From positions 1 through 51,903 of the forward strand of contig CALXUG010000017.1 of the NCBI GenBank assembly GCA_944391625.1: a stretch of 51,903 bases of DNA, given 5' to 3'. The notes under the pieces were generated by a model. The model was not told the DNA's origin and searched no databases. It saw only the letters and a list, made by a program, of their open reading frames with translations. This document shows, one piece after another, positions 33,109 through 41,699 of the stretch; position 1 is the first letter of the stretch; each line of letters opens with the position of its first letter. The position numbers and the translations under genes were made by a program. This DNA is from an uncultured Clostridia bacterium (GTDB lineage: Bacteria; Bacillota; Peptococcia; Peptococcales; Peptococcaceae).

Positions 33109-35430
33109 TTGAAAAACAAAAAATTATTTGCGATTCTGACATTACTGTGCTTCATGATGACTTTAATGCCAGTTGCTGCTTTCGCTGCTGACTATCAGAC
33201 TAGCTATGTTTACACAGTAGATAGCGAAGCTTCTGTAGCAGAAAAAGAAGAAGTTGGTTTGGTATTTGATTTAGATGGCACTGCTACAACCGTTTATGTA
33301 TGGTTTGTAGAAGATGGTTATAATGTTCCTACTACAGCCACTGAAAAATACACTGATTCTGATGTAACTGGTACACATCAGAGTGCTATTACCGAAACAG
33401 TTTTAGATGGTGTGTTTGCAATTAGCCCTGTAGCTAGTGACCTGGAATATGATTTCATGTTCTCTCGTAGTGGTAACTACACCGTATATGCTTCTTTAGA
33501 AGATCCTAATGCTGTGACTGGTACAACTGCTGAAAAAATTGCTAATGTTGAGAAGAAATTAGGCACCGCAAAGGATCAGAAAAAAATTGAAGTTTACGGT
33601 GATGATATTTCTACCAGTAAATATGCTGCTAAAGTTGTAAAAGGTGACGGTTTAACAACTATTGAATATTACAAAACCAATAGTACAATTGGTGGCACTG
33701 TTTCTGTAGAAGCCAATAATGTAGCAGAAGAAGAAATTACTTTGAAATTTGTTGATGGTTACACAGCTGCTACCGGTAATGATGCAGAAAAAATTGGTGA
33801 TGCTGTAAAAGGTGCTACAGTTAAATTAGATACTAACAGTTCTAGCATTCAGTTAAACAAAACAGAAGCTACTACAAATGCTTCCGGTCAGGTTAGCTTT
33901 AAAGTATCTGGCTCCACTGAAGGCAACTACAAAGTATATGTAACACTGGGTTCTTACACCACAACTATCAATGTTAAAGTTGGTGGTACAGGCGCTGCTT
34001 ATATCAATGTAGTAAAAGAACCAACTGATCCAGTTGATATCGATATGACTCGTTTCGATGATTTCATTCGTCTTTCTTTCACTGACATCAATGGTAATGC
34101 TTTAACAAATGCTGAAGCTGCTGCTGATGGTGCTGTAGAAGCTTATAAAGCTACTGACTATGTATCTGTTATTTCTCAGCCTGCAAAAGCAAATCTGAAA
34201 AATAAAGATCTGAAATTAGTAGCTCGTAAAAATGCTGCTGGCGTTGAACAACAGTATGAAGCTACAATCGAAAGTAAAAAAGCTCTGACAGTAGAAGGTA
34301 CTTATGAATTCAAAGTAGTTCTGGATAATGGTAACTACAAAACTGTTAAATTGGAAGTAAAAGAATTCACAACACCAGTAAAAATCAACTTGGTATATGC
34401 CGCTCCATCTGTTGAATTAGGTGGTCAGTTAAATGTTGATAAATTAGAATATGTAGATGCTAATGGCGTTGTTAAATCTGCTAAAGGTAAAGTTGATTTA
34501 GCTGCTACTGGTAAAGCTATCCGTGATTTTGATACAACCACTGGTAAAATCACTGTTTCCAGCGATGATAAATATATTGGTTCCGAAATCACTATTACTG
34601 CTGTAGATGATAGATATAATTTAGTTGCTACTGCTAGTTTAACTGTTGCTGATGAAGCAAAAGAACTGAAATTTGATACAAAAACAGCTGAAGTAAATGT
34701 TAACAATACTATCGGTGTTCAGGTTGTTGACTCTCAGGGTAACAGAGTTGCATTAGGTCGTGGTTATGATGCTAATGGCGAATCTGTTGTTGTAGATAGC
34801 ATTAAATATGTAGTTTTGGATAAACCAGCTGATGCTAAAGTATCTGTAAATACTGCAAGTGCTAACAACAACATCCTGTCTGCTGGTTCCTTTAAAATGA
34901 ATCTGACTTCTAATAAAGTTGGTAATGTAACTGTTCAGGCTATTGCTAAAGTAACTTATAATGAAGTTGATGAAAATGATAAACAGAATACAGTTGTAAG
35001 ATACTACACAGGTACCCAGATCTTTGCTGTAGGCAATGGCTCTGTAGGTGATGTAGTAGTTATGTCCATCGGTTCCAGCGAAATCATCGTAAATGATGCA
35101 AAAGCTACTATCGATGCTGCTCCAATGATTCAGAATGACCGTACCTATGTACCATTCCGTGCATTGGCTGAAGCTTTCGGCGCTGAAGTTGCTTACGATG
35201 AAGCTACTCAGGCTGTAACTGCTGAACTGAACGGTGTAAAAGTTGTTATGACTATTGGTTCCGCTACCTACACTGTAAACGACGCTGAAAAAACTATGGA
35301 CGTTGCTCCATTCATCAATGGCAGCCGTACTATGGTTCCAGTAAGATTTGCAGCTGAAGCTTTCGGCATCAAAGTTATCCCAACTTATGATGAAAACGGT
35401 GCTACCGCTGACATCCTGTTCAACCTGTAA
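33109..35430 (+). CDS. S-layer-like surface protein, expressed cassette
   Basis: 773 residues from a TTG with CCTAGGAGGG upstream. The signal peptide MKNKKLFAILTLLCFMMT... is cut after AAFA. The variable middle contains an Ig-like module (GATVKLDTNSSSIQLNK, ASGQVSFKVSGS) and further beta-rich repeats. The last 120 residues are the stalk domain shared with the 13784 and 42453 proteins (TYVPFRALAEAFGAEVAYD; end ADILFNL). Codon choice is very narrow (GCT, GAA, AAA, GTA), as for a highly abundant protein. It alone has a strong promoter. An S-layer or major surface coat role is inferred from size, signal peptide, codon bias and leader. No SLH or LPXTG anchor is present, so the stalk domain may mediate attachment. 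Confidence 0.83.
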   Translation: MKNKKLFAILTLLCFMMTLMPVAAFAADYQTSYVYTVDSEASVAEKEEVGLVFDLDGTATTVYVWFVEDGYNVPTTATEKYTDSDVTGTHQSAITETVLDGVFAISPVASDLEYDFMFSRSGNYTVYASLEDPNAVTGTTAEKIANVEKKLGTAKDQKKIEVYGDDISTSKYAAKVVKGDGLTTIEYYKTNSTIGGTVSVEANNVAEEEITLKFVDGYTAATGNDAEKIGDAVKGATVKLDTNSSSIQLNKTEATTNASGQVSFKVSGSTEGNYKVYVTLGSYTTTINVKVGGTGAAYINVVKEPTDPVDIDMTRFDDFIRLSFTDINGNALTNAEAAADGAVEAYKATDYVSVISQPAKANLKNKDLKLVARKNAAGVEQQYEATIESKKALTVEGTYEFKVVLDNGNYKTVKLEVKEFTTPVKINLVYAAPSVELGGQLNVDKLEYVDANGVVKSAKGKVDLAATGKAIRDFDTTTGKITVSSDDKYIGSEITITAVDDRYNLVATASLTVADEAKELKFDTKTAEVNVNNTIGVQVVDSQGNRVALGRGYDANGESVVVDSIKYVVLDKPADAKVSVNTASANNNILSAGSFKMNLTSNKVGNVTVQAIAKVTYNEVDENDKQNTVVRYYTGTQIFAVGNGSVGDVVVMSIGSSEIIVNDAKATIDAAPMIQNDRTYVPFRALAEAFGAEVAYDEATQAVTAELNGVKVVMTIGSATYTVNDAEKTMDVAPFINGSRTMVPVRFAAEAFGIKVIPTYDENGATADILFNL

Positions 35431-35468
35431 TAAGTATTCTTATTCAGAATTGAATAACGATTAAATCG

Positions 35469-35502
35469 ACAGAGACTCTCTCACGAGGGTCTCTGTTTTT
35501 TT
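35469..35502 (+). terminator. terminator of the 33109 surface gene
   Basis: The ACAGAGAC/GTCTCTGT stem continues into CTC/GAG, then seven Us. It is the same terminator as at 10904-10938. A TTATTCA/TGAATAA inverted repeat precedes it at about 35440-35457. Confidence 0.9.
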
Positions 35503-35845
35503 GTATTGTTTCACGCGAAAGATTGTGTGGTCGGCTGTCTTATCTTTGCCTATCCTTCAGTGCTTCGGACACCAACTTGTTTGTTTCTTTCGCTATGGAC
35601 TGCGTCCAGCTCAATGAAAACAAACTGCGTTGCTGACCGCCGCAATTCAGAATTTTGGCAAAGGATAGGCCAGCCTCATACGCAAGTTAGGGAGATGTTT
35701 TGTTGCCGTTGTCGACATTGAAGCGAACAATTTGACCAGCTGTTCCAACCGTGACGGACGTAGTCCGACTAAGGGGAACAGCGGTAAAACTGTCCGCTGA
35801 AGGAGGGCAGGCAACAAACAGTCTCCCGACAATGCAGTATTGCAC
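35503..35845 (-). repeat. dispersed intergenic repeat, copy B (inverted, mosaic)
   Basis: It shares both ends with copy A in inverse orientation: the segment after the terminator (TGTTTCACGCGAAAGATTG) and the TGAAGGAGGGCAGGCAACAA / GTCTCCCGACAAT segment near 35797-35836. The middle differs. It follows the expressed surface gene. No conserved protein is encoded. Confidence 0.65.
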
Positions 35846-35991
35846 TACAATAGCAATAAAATTCCCCATCCCAATGGTTCCAGTTCCAATTCACAGCTGC
35901 CTCCCACACCCCCATCCTGCACCAACCAAAATGATACCACTGCCCAATTTCTTGTAGCAAAAAGAAATAATATCCAATTTGCAAGAATTTC

Positions 35992-36021
35992 TTTCAATGC
36001 AGTGGGATTCAATGCTATAAT
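35992..36021 (+). promoter_or_regulatory. promoter of the stalk-domain gene pair
   Basis: TTTCAA (35992-35997), 18-nt spacer, TATAAT (36016-36021), 36 bp before the first ATG. Confidence 0.6.
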
Positions 36022-36057
36022 GAATACATATATTGTGAAATTTAGGGAGGTTTGTCT

Positions 36058-37464
36058 ATGAAGAAAATTGCAGCAGCCATGCTTTCTTTGGGATTGCTGG
36101 CAGGCAGTTGTTCCATGGCATTGGCGGCAGAGCCGGAGGTTTCCTATAACGGACAACCGCTGATACTGCATCAGCCCGCTATCATTCAGGAGGGCCGCAC
36201 ATTGCTGGCACTGCGGGATATGGCAGAACAGATGGATGTGGATGTGCAATGGGATGCTTCTGCACGGCTGGCAACGATTCAATACAAAGAAAAAACAATT
36301 ACTTTGCAGCCCGATTTACAGCGTGTGTTTATTAACAATGAACAACAGCAGATTGATGTAGGGCCGCAAATCATAGAAGATCGCATTTATCTGCCGGTGC
36401 GTTATTTATTTGAATTGCTGGATGCTGATGTCTATTTCCGCAGCTATGATGATGGCAAAACAGTGATATCGGTTAATTCCAAGGATTCTTATATCAATTA
36501 CGTCAGCACAACAGGCCGTCAAACCAAAGCAGTGCGCAATACAGACAGTGCCAGCACCACCAATCCCACTATTATGACCCATGACGGTAATATTTTGGAG
36601 ATTGTATCTGATGCAGGCGACATTCATTTGTATCGCACCACACAACGGTTAAACCGTACAGAAATGCAGACAGTTGAACCAGTGTTCCATAATCAGGTGA
36701 CAGATATTATAGAGCAGGACGGGCAGTATTATGCGGTGCTGGATACGAAACAGGCGGCTTATTATGTGGGCAACGGTTATCAACCGGAAGGTTCAGCCAT
36801 TCTAAAAGATATCCATACACCGCAGGGTATGTTCCGTTTTTATGAAAGTCAGGCATCTTTGGATACTTTGGCGTTAGAGAGCAATGATGGCTTTGGCGCA
36901 CGCACCTTTAAAGGATATCTGCTGGATATTGCAGGCAGTGATAAAACAATCAAAGATACCAGCTATGCCTTCAGCAATCAAAAGGGATATGGATTTTTGA
37001 CCGATGGCCAATTGCTGCTGATCGCCAATCGGCCAGGAGAAGGGTTCCAGGTGTTGTCCTGCAATACCATCAGCGACACAATGCAAGATGGCAAATTGTT
37101 TACCAACAATGGTGAGTTTTACGCCATCGGTTCGGATACTGCCGAAAACGGCAAGCAGGAAATTTTTGTGACATCCTACACCAGCTCCGGCATGAAGGCC
37201 AATTCGTATGTGCCGGTCAGCCATTTCTCTGATGCAGAAACCTATCGCTATCTGGATATTGCCGACGCTGTGCAGATTGGTGATAAAGCCTATTTGCTGC
37301 TGCGCACCAACAATAATCGTTATCTGGCCTGTTACGATTTGACGCAGCACACCTTTACCGCTGAAAAGCTGAGTCGGCCTTATCAGAAATTTGTGCAGGC
37401 AAAGGGCAACTGGCAATTATATGATTGTGATGATGAATATTATTACTTTTTACAAGTACAATGA
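36058..37464 (+). CDS. secreted stalk-domain (CuAO-N) protein with unknown C-terminal region
   Basis: 468 residues from the ATG at 36058, with AGGGAGG upstream. The signal peptide (MKKIAAAMLSLGLLAGSCSM, then ALA/AEP) could also be read as a weak lipobox around Cys20. Residues about 28-140 form a stalk domain (PAIIQEGRTLLALRDMAEQMD; IIEDRIYLPVRYLFELL). The remaining 320 residues have repeated beta-type segments and end in DCDDEYYYFLQVQ; I do not recognise the fold. It is paralogous to the next gene, which starts 48 bp later in the same operon. The stalk domain is N-terminal here but C-terminal in the large surface proteins. Role unknown; cell-surface location likely. Confidence 0.75.
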   Translation: MKKIAAAMLSLGLLAGSCSMALAAEPEVSYNGQPLILHQPAIIQEGRTLLALRDMAEQMDVDVQWDASARLATIQYKEKTITLQPDLQRVFINNEQQQIDVGPQIIEDRIYLPVRYLFELLDADVYFRSYDDGKTVISVNSKDSYINYVSTTGRQTKAVRNTDSASTTNPTIMTHDGNILEIVSDAGDIHLYRTTQRLNRTEMQTVEPVFHNQVTDIIEQDGQYYAVLDTKQAAYYVGNGYQPEGSAILKDIHTPQGMFRFYESQASLDTLALESNDGFGARTFKGYLLDIAGSDKTIKDTSYAFSNQKGYGFLTDGQLLLIANRPGEGFQVLSCNTISDTMQDGKLFTNNGEFYAIGSDTAENGKQEIFVTSYTSSGMKANSYVPVSHFSDAETYRYLDIADAVQIGDKAYLLLRTNNNRYLACYDLTQHTFTAEKLSRPYQKFVQAKGNWQLYDCDDEYYYFLQVQ

Positions 37465-37512
37465 TAAAAACTGTAGCGACATATTTGAATTGCACAAAGG
37501 GAGGTTTTTTCT

Positions 37513-38997
37513 ATGAAAGCATTAAAAACACTGGCTGCAACAGCAGCGATAGGCGCTTTGCTGGCCACCCCGGCTATGGCCGATGTATCCACCAGCATCT
37601 ATTATAACGGTGAACTGTTAAATACTACTCAGCCTGTGGTAAATGTAGATGGACGGGTGTTGTTGGCGTTCCGTGATTTGTTTGAAAATTTAGAGGGTGA
37701 TGTTACCTGGAGCGATGAGTTCCGCATGGCATCGGTTACTCATGGTAAAAATACCATCAATCTGTTTCCTGACACCGGCGCTGTGCAGATTAACGGTGTG
37801 CCGCAGTCATTGGCTGTAGGACCGCAGATTATCAATGACAGAGTGTATCTGCCATTACGCTTTGTCGCCCAATCTTTAGGCGGCACTGTGGATTACAGCA
37901 AAGGCGAAGGAGATACCGGAATCATCCGCATCAATACCATTGATTCGGTAGAAAATTTTGCCCAAAAAGAAGGCAATGTAACCAAAATTCTGCGCACCAC
38001 CAGCGCACCGACCAATACCATTCAGGTTACCGAGGAAAACAAATCTGCTTATCAGGCATGGAAAAACAACAACAGCAGCTACTTTGTGGATGACCACGGC
38101 AACTTAATAGAAGTGCAGAGCTATGATCAGAAAATTCAGGTTAATGTAATTGATCTAAACAACGCAAAAGTGGACAGCAAAACCTATGACACCAATATTC
38201 TGTTCCCTGCTCTGACCAGCGTTAGCAGAGATGGGCAGACGTATACCATCGGTATTAACGAAAAAGCATCTACTCGATATGCCGGAGTAGGCACACCGAA
38301 TGGCAGTAATTATGATGAAGTGCTGGAAACCGAGCAGGGCGATCTATCCTTGTATCATGGCAGCAACAACACCAACGTGTTCCGTTTTGATGCGTCAGCA
38401 GACACCGGCATAGTCACCAGTGACAGAGAAACTGGCAAAGTGCTGGATTTAAGCCAGCGGCTGGCAGATGCTGAGCAAAATTCCTATGCGGTGGCAGCTA
38501 ACGGCAATTATGGATTTTTGATGGACGGTCATTTGTTGATTATTGATTCTCAGAATGAAATCAAAGAAGATATTGTGCTAACCCGTTCTGCTGAGGACAG
38601 CCGGATTTTTGCCATAGGCAATGAATTTATTGTCATTGCAGTGGAAGGCGATTTGCGGTATCCGGAAGTATATGCCGCAGTTTATCATGCTGATGGCAGC
38701 GTAAACTACGGCTTCCATAATATCAGCCACATCAGCAAAGTAGCTGACGGAGAAACCTTCTACGAATACAACAATCTAAAAATTGAAGATATGGTGCAGC
38801 AGAATCAGAAGATTTACATGCTGGTAAAAACCGATATGGATTACTATATTGTAATCTATGATGCAAACACCAATAAGAGCACAGTAGAAATGCTGAGCAT
38901 CAAAGAAAAGAACTATGAAGGATTTATCTACACCATGGATGATGTAAAATTATTTGCCGCTGATGACGATTATTATTATCTGCGGGATGTAGATTGA
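37513..38997 (+). CDS. secreted stalk-domain (CuAO-N) protein, paralogue of the preceding gene
   Basis: 494 residues with signal peptide MKALKTLAATAAIGALLA... cut after AMA. The stalk domain (about 28-150) has two units: PVVNVDGRVLLAFRDLFENL and IINDRVYLPLRFVAQSLGG. The C-terminal 340 residues resemble the upstream paralogue, including the acidic/aromatic end (FAADDDYYYLRDVD). AAAGGGAGG lies 10-11 nt before the ATG. Both genes share the promoter at 35992 and the terminator at 39075-39125. Function unknown. Confidence 0.75.
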   Translation: MKALKTLAATAAIGALLATPAMADVSTSIYYNGELLNTTQPVVNVDGRVLLAFRDLFENLEGDVTWSDEFRMASVTHGKNTINLFPDTGAVQINGVPQSLAVGPQIINDRVYLPLRFVAQSLGGTVDYSKGEGDTGIIRINTIDSVENFAQKEGNVTKILRTTSAPTNTIQVTEENKSAYQAWKNNNSSYFVDDHGNLIEVQSYDQKIQVNVIDLNNAKVDSKTYDTNILFPALTSVSRDGQTYTIGINEKASTRYAGVGTPNGSNYDEVLETEQGDLSLYHGSNNTNVFRFDASADTGIVTSDRETGKVLDLSQRLADAEQNSYAVAANGNYGFLMDGHLLIIDSQNEIKEDIVLTRSAEDSRIFAIGNEFIVIAVEGDLRYPEVYAAVYHADGSVNYGFHNISHISKVADGETFYEYNNLKIEDMVQQNQKIYMLVKTDMDYYIVIYDANTNKSTVEMLSIKEKNYEGFIYTMDDVKLFAADDDYYYLRDVD

Positions 38998-39074
38998 TTC
39001 CTGTTCCGGCAAAATATCGGATACGTGTTATCAATATGATAATAGGATAAAAAATAACGCAGAAGGCCATACAG

Positions 39075-39125
39075 TCGGGCAGATAGAAAAAGACCTTAAA
39101 GGTTTAACTATCTGCTCGATTTTTA
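39075..39125 (+). terminator. terminator of the stalk-domain gene pair
   Basis: TCGGGCAGATAG pairs with CTATCTGCTCGA, followed by a U-run. Confidence 0.88.
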
Positions 39126-39274
39126 TTATGCGCTGACAACGTATTCTTCGATTTTAACGTATAACTGGAATGATAATGATTTTCCCCCTTACAAAGACTT
39201 TTTGCCGTTATAAATGCAATCTGTTATTCTGCAACCACCGTTTCGGCTCGTATACTGATTTTAAAATTAACGAC

Positions 39275-39309
39275 AAAAAAATCCTCCCTGTTTGTCCCAG
39301 AGAGGATTC
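39275..39309 (-). terminator. terminator of the TolC-family gene
   Basis: On the minus strand AATCCTCTCTG pairs with CAGGGAGGATT, then a U-run. Confidence 0.85.
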
Positions 39310-39322
39310 ATTCATGTTAATC

Positions 39323-40663
39323 TTATAATGCGCTTACATCTACACCTTTTTCAGCGGCATAGTATTTTTGCCAATCCAGATAATACTGGTAACCGTTTTG
39401 CATGTTGGTCATTTCTGCATTTTTTAAGCTCAATTCTGCCTGTCTTAACTGCAGTTCGGAAATCATGCCCAGTTCATATTTTTTCTGGGTAAATTCAAAA
39501 TTTTTCTTTTCGGTTACATATTTTTGACGGCTTACTTTGTATGCTTCGCCATCGCTGTTAATCTTCGCCAGCATAGCTTTCAAGTTATCTTCTACAGCTT
39601 GTTCCTGTTTCTCGATTTCCTGATTTTTCGCTTCTACCTTGTAGTCAACGTTCTGGCGTTCATCGCTGCCCATGTCGCTGTCTACCGAATCTTTTAAATC
39701 AGCTTTGTCCCGTTCTAAGGTTTTTAAAGTATAGTTATTGTCAACGAATTTATCAATCAATGCTTCGGTATAAGCCGGCGCAGGATCAATGGCAACCGGC
39801 AGATTCATTGGCACAATTTCCAGCGGGTTGCCGGCGTTGCGGCCGATTAGAATGTTGATGTTACGTTTGACAGTACTCAGGCTTTCTTCCATGTCTTCCA
39901 GATTTTTTTCAGCTTCTTTTTTATTGGCCTGCTGTGCTTCCACATCAGTTACAATTTTCATCCCCAGCTTGTGCTGCAATTCAGCAATCTGCACCGATTT
40001 ATCTGCCAGCGCAATCTGATCTTCTAAGAAAGCGATGGATTTTTCCAGCTGAATAGCGCTTAAAGAAAGAGAAGCTGCTGTATAACGCATTTGGGTTTCC
40101 AAGTCCTTCATGGCTTTGTTCAAATCATCTTTGTTATTTTTTAAATCGTCTAAAGAATCATTGATTTGGTCAATGCCAGCCAGCGCGCTGTCTAAACCGG
40201 ACTGCATGGAAGCAGCCATAGAATCTTGAGTAGCTAGCGCCGATGCATACTGCATTTCCATTGCAGTCAGTTGTGCTTTTAAGGCTTCTCTTTCAGTTGA
40301 AGTCAAAGACTCATTTTCCAACTGCGCCTTTAAGCTAGCAATTACTTTTTCCATACTTTGTAGTCCAGAGTTTCCACCCATACTGCTGCCGCCCATAGAA
40401 TTGATGCTGTTCTCTATACTGTGGCGTTCGTTACGAGCCATCTGCTCGCCTAAATCAATCTGTTTCATGTTCAGCTGCAGTTTTTGAGCGTTGTCATTGT
40501 AAATGACAGCTAAATCCTGAATCTGTGAAATGGTCAGCGTATTTTTGTTTTTTGTTTCAGACACAATATTGGTAGATACTGCATGGGCAGGCATTGGAAC
40601 AACTGATAATCCAAAGGTTAATACCATGGTAGATGCTACCGCTTTTAATGTTTTCTTTTTCAA
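39323..40663 (-). CDS. TolC-family (outer membrane efflux-like) protein
   Basis: About 446 residues from the TTG at 40663-40661, preferred because GAAAGGATG lies about 8 nt upstream; an ATG three codons earlier overlaps that site. The signal peptide (KKKTLKAVASTMVLTFGLSV) ends PAHA. The mature part is almost all helical coiled coil with TolC-repeat features, ending in GMISELQLRQAELSLKNAEM, typical of the C-terminal TolC repeat. A Gly/Ser/Met-rich loop lies near 75-90. In diderms TolC forms the outer-membrane channel of tripartite pumps and could pair with the adaptor/MacB-like operon at 17-21 kb. Single-membrane Firmicutes also carry TolC-like secreted proteins of unknown role. The family call is good; the function is uncertain. 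Confidence 0.75.
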   Translation of the reverse strand: MKKKTLKAVASTMVLTFGLSVVPMPAHAVSTNIVSETKNKNTLTISQIQDLAVIYNDNAQKLQLNMKQIDLGEQMARNERHSIENSINSMGGSSMGGNSGLQSMEKVIASLKAQLENESLTSTEREALKAQLTAMEMQYASALATQDSMAASMQSGLDSALAGIDQINDSLDDLKNNKDDLNKAMKDLETQMRYTAASLSLSAIQLEKSIAFLEDQIALADKSVQIAELQHKLGMKIVTDVEAQQANKKEAEKNLEDMEESLSTVKRNINILIGRNAGNPLEIVPMNLPVAIDPAPAYTEALIDKFVDNNYTLKTLERDKADLKDSVDSDMGSDERQNVDYKVEAKNQEIEKQEQAVEDNLKAMLAKINSDGEAYKVSRQKYVTEKKNFEFTQKKYELGMISELQLRQAELSLKNAEMTNMQNGYQYYLDWQKYYAAEKGVDVSAL

Positions 40664-40683
40664 AAGACTCATCCTTTCAAAAT

Positions 40684-40701
40684 ATTGACTGAGCAGTCAA
40701 T
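40684..40701. promoter_or_regulatory. perfect inverted repeat upstream of the TolC-family gene, possible operator
   Basis: ATTGACTG-AG-CAGTCAAT lies directly before the ribosome binding site. The TGACT...AGTCA symmetry is like many TetR-family operators. No regulator gene is adjacent. Confidence 0.45.
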
Positions 40702-40774
40702 CCCTCTGATGAATAGAATAACACAATCTATCGCTGATTTCAATGAACAGATGTCAAGAAATTGTAGGGATTTT

Positions 40775-41248
40775 TTACCGCACGTGATAAATCAAACGGT
40801 ACACACCTTCCTGTCCATAATCAATCAATTCCAGCCGCGCTCCCAGGCAGGTTGCCATCAAGTCAGCAGGGATGTACAGTTTGTCATCAACAAAAGTACC
40901 TACGCTGACAATGCCCTCGGTTTGATCGGCAGTGCCGTTAGCAGAACCATTGGCTGTTGTTTGCACAGTAATTTCAGCCCATTGTCCATTTGGCAGCGAT
41001 AATTTTACCTGACTGGTTTCCGGATTATACACAACTGTACCGCCAAAGGCTTCTGCCACATCCCGCACCGGCACCAAAATTACCCCATCTTCGCTGATGC
41101 CGGCCACACTCTGCATCACAATGGTATCAGCATCCACACTGGCAACCGGATTGCCCAAGTTGATGGTAACAGTTTCTGCCATGGCTGCTGCCGGCACAGA
41201 TGCCAACATAGCGCCCAATAATAAACTTCCCAATACTTTCTTTTTCAT
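40775..41248 (-). CDS. small secreted stalk-domain (CuAO-N) protein
   Basis: 157 residues from the ATG at 41248, with GAAGGAG about 8 nt upstream. The signal peptide MKKKVLGSLLLGAMLASVPA... ends AMA. The rest is essentially one stalk domain in two halves (GVILVPVRDVAEAFGGTVVYN; KLYIPADLMATCLGARLELI), joined by a short Asn/Gly/Ala linker. It is the smallest of the stalk proteins here and precedes the TolC-family gene in the same orientation, possibly as one transcript. A TGC-TATAAT extended -10 lies upstream near 41310. Function unknown. Confidence 0.75.
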   Translation of the reverse strand: MKKKVLGSLLLGAMLASVPAAAMAETVTINLGNPVASVDADTIVMQSVAGISEDGVILVPVRDVAEAFGGTVVYNPETSQVKLSLPNGQWAEITVQTTANGSANGTADQTEGIVSVGTFVDDKLYIPADLMATCLGARLELIDYGQEGVYRLIYHVR

Positions 41249-41365
41249 AGTCAATTCTCCTTCGCGTAACGTATTTTAGATGTTTTATTACATATAGTGA
41301 GCTTATTATAGCATAAAACTCTCTTTTTGTATCCTTTTCTGTTACATCTTAAAGGAGTCTTAACA

Positions 41366-41455
41366 ATGCAATATCTGGTAGTTGAAAATATTATTGCTGT
41401 TGCACCTATAGTATCTGATGATTGCATTTTGCTCAGCGCAGAACAAAATCATTGA
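41366..41455 (+). CDS. possible 29-residue peptide gene
   Basis: ATG with an excellent AAAGGAG 10 nt upstream. The peptide begins MQYLVVENIIAVAP and contains one Asp-Asp-Cys. It is followed at once by repeat copy C. There is no convincing plus-strand promoter and no family I recognise. It may be a leader-type or signalling peptide, or chance. Confidence 0.35.
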   Translation: MQYLVVENIIAVAPIVSDDCILLSAEQNH

Positions 41456-41487
41456 GATGGGGGATTTTATTGATGTTGTCGTGTAAT

Positions 41488-41627
41488 GCTGTATTGTCGG
41501 GAGACTGTTTGTTGCCTGCCCTCCTTCAGTGGACATCTGCTTGTCAGTCTGCCTCACTTTGGACTGCGTCCAGTTCGGCCAGACAGACTGCGCACCTGTT
41601 CATATTGAAGCAGAATTTTGGCAATGA
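41488..41627 (+). repeat. dispersed intergenic repeat, copy C (partial, direct)
   Basis: Matches copy A from GCTGTATTGTCGGGAGAC through GGACTGCGTCCAGTTCGG and the GACAGACTGC segment, then ends near a GCAGAATTTTGGCAA segment shared with copy B. It lacks the terminator end. Confidence 0.7.
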
Positions 41628-41699
41628 CAGCTGGCTTTGCTGACAGTTATATTATTTTTTAATAAGTATTTCCAATTATTTATTTTTTCGGCATCTTTG

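Noticed and set aside
35506-35957. ORFs on both strands of the region after the 33109 gene
   Set aside because: They lie in repeat copy B, overlap one another, and have no ribosome binding sites or recognisable products.
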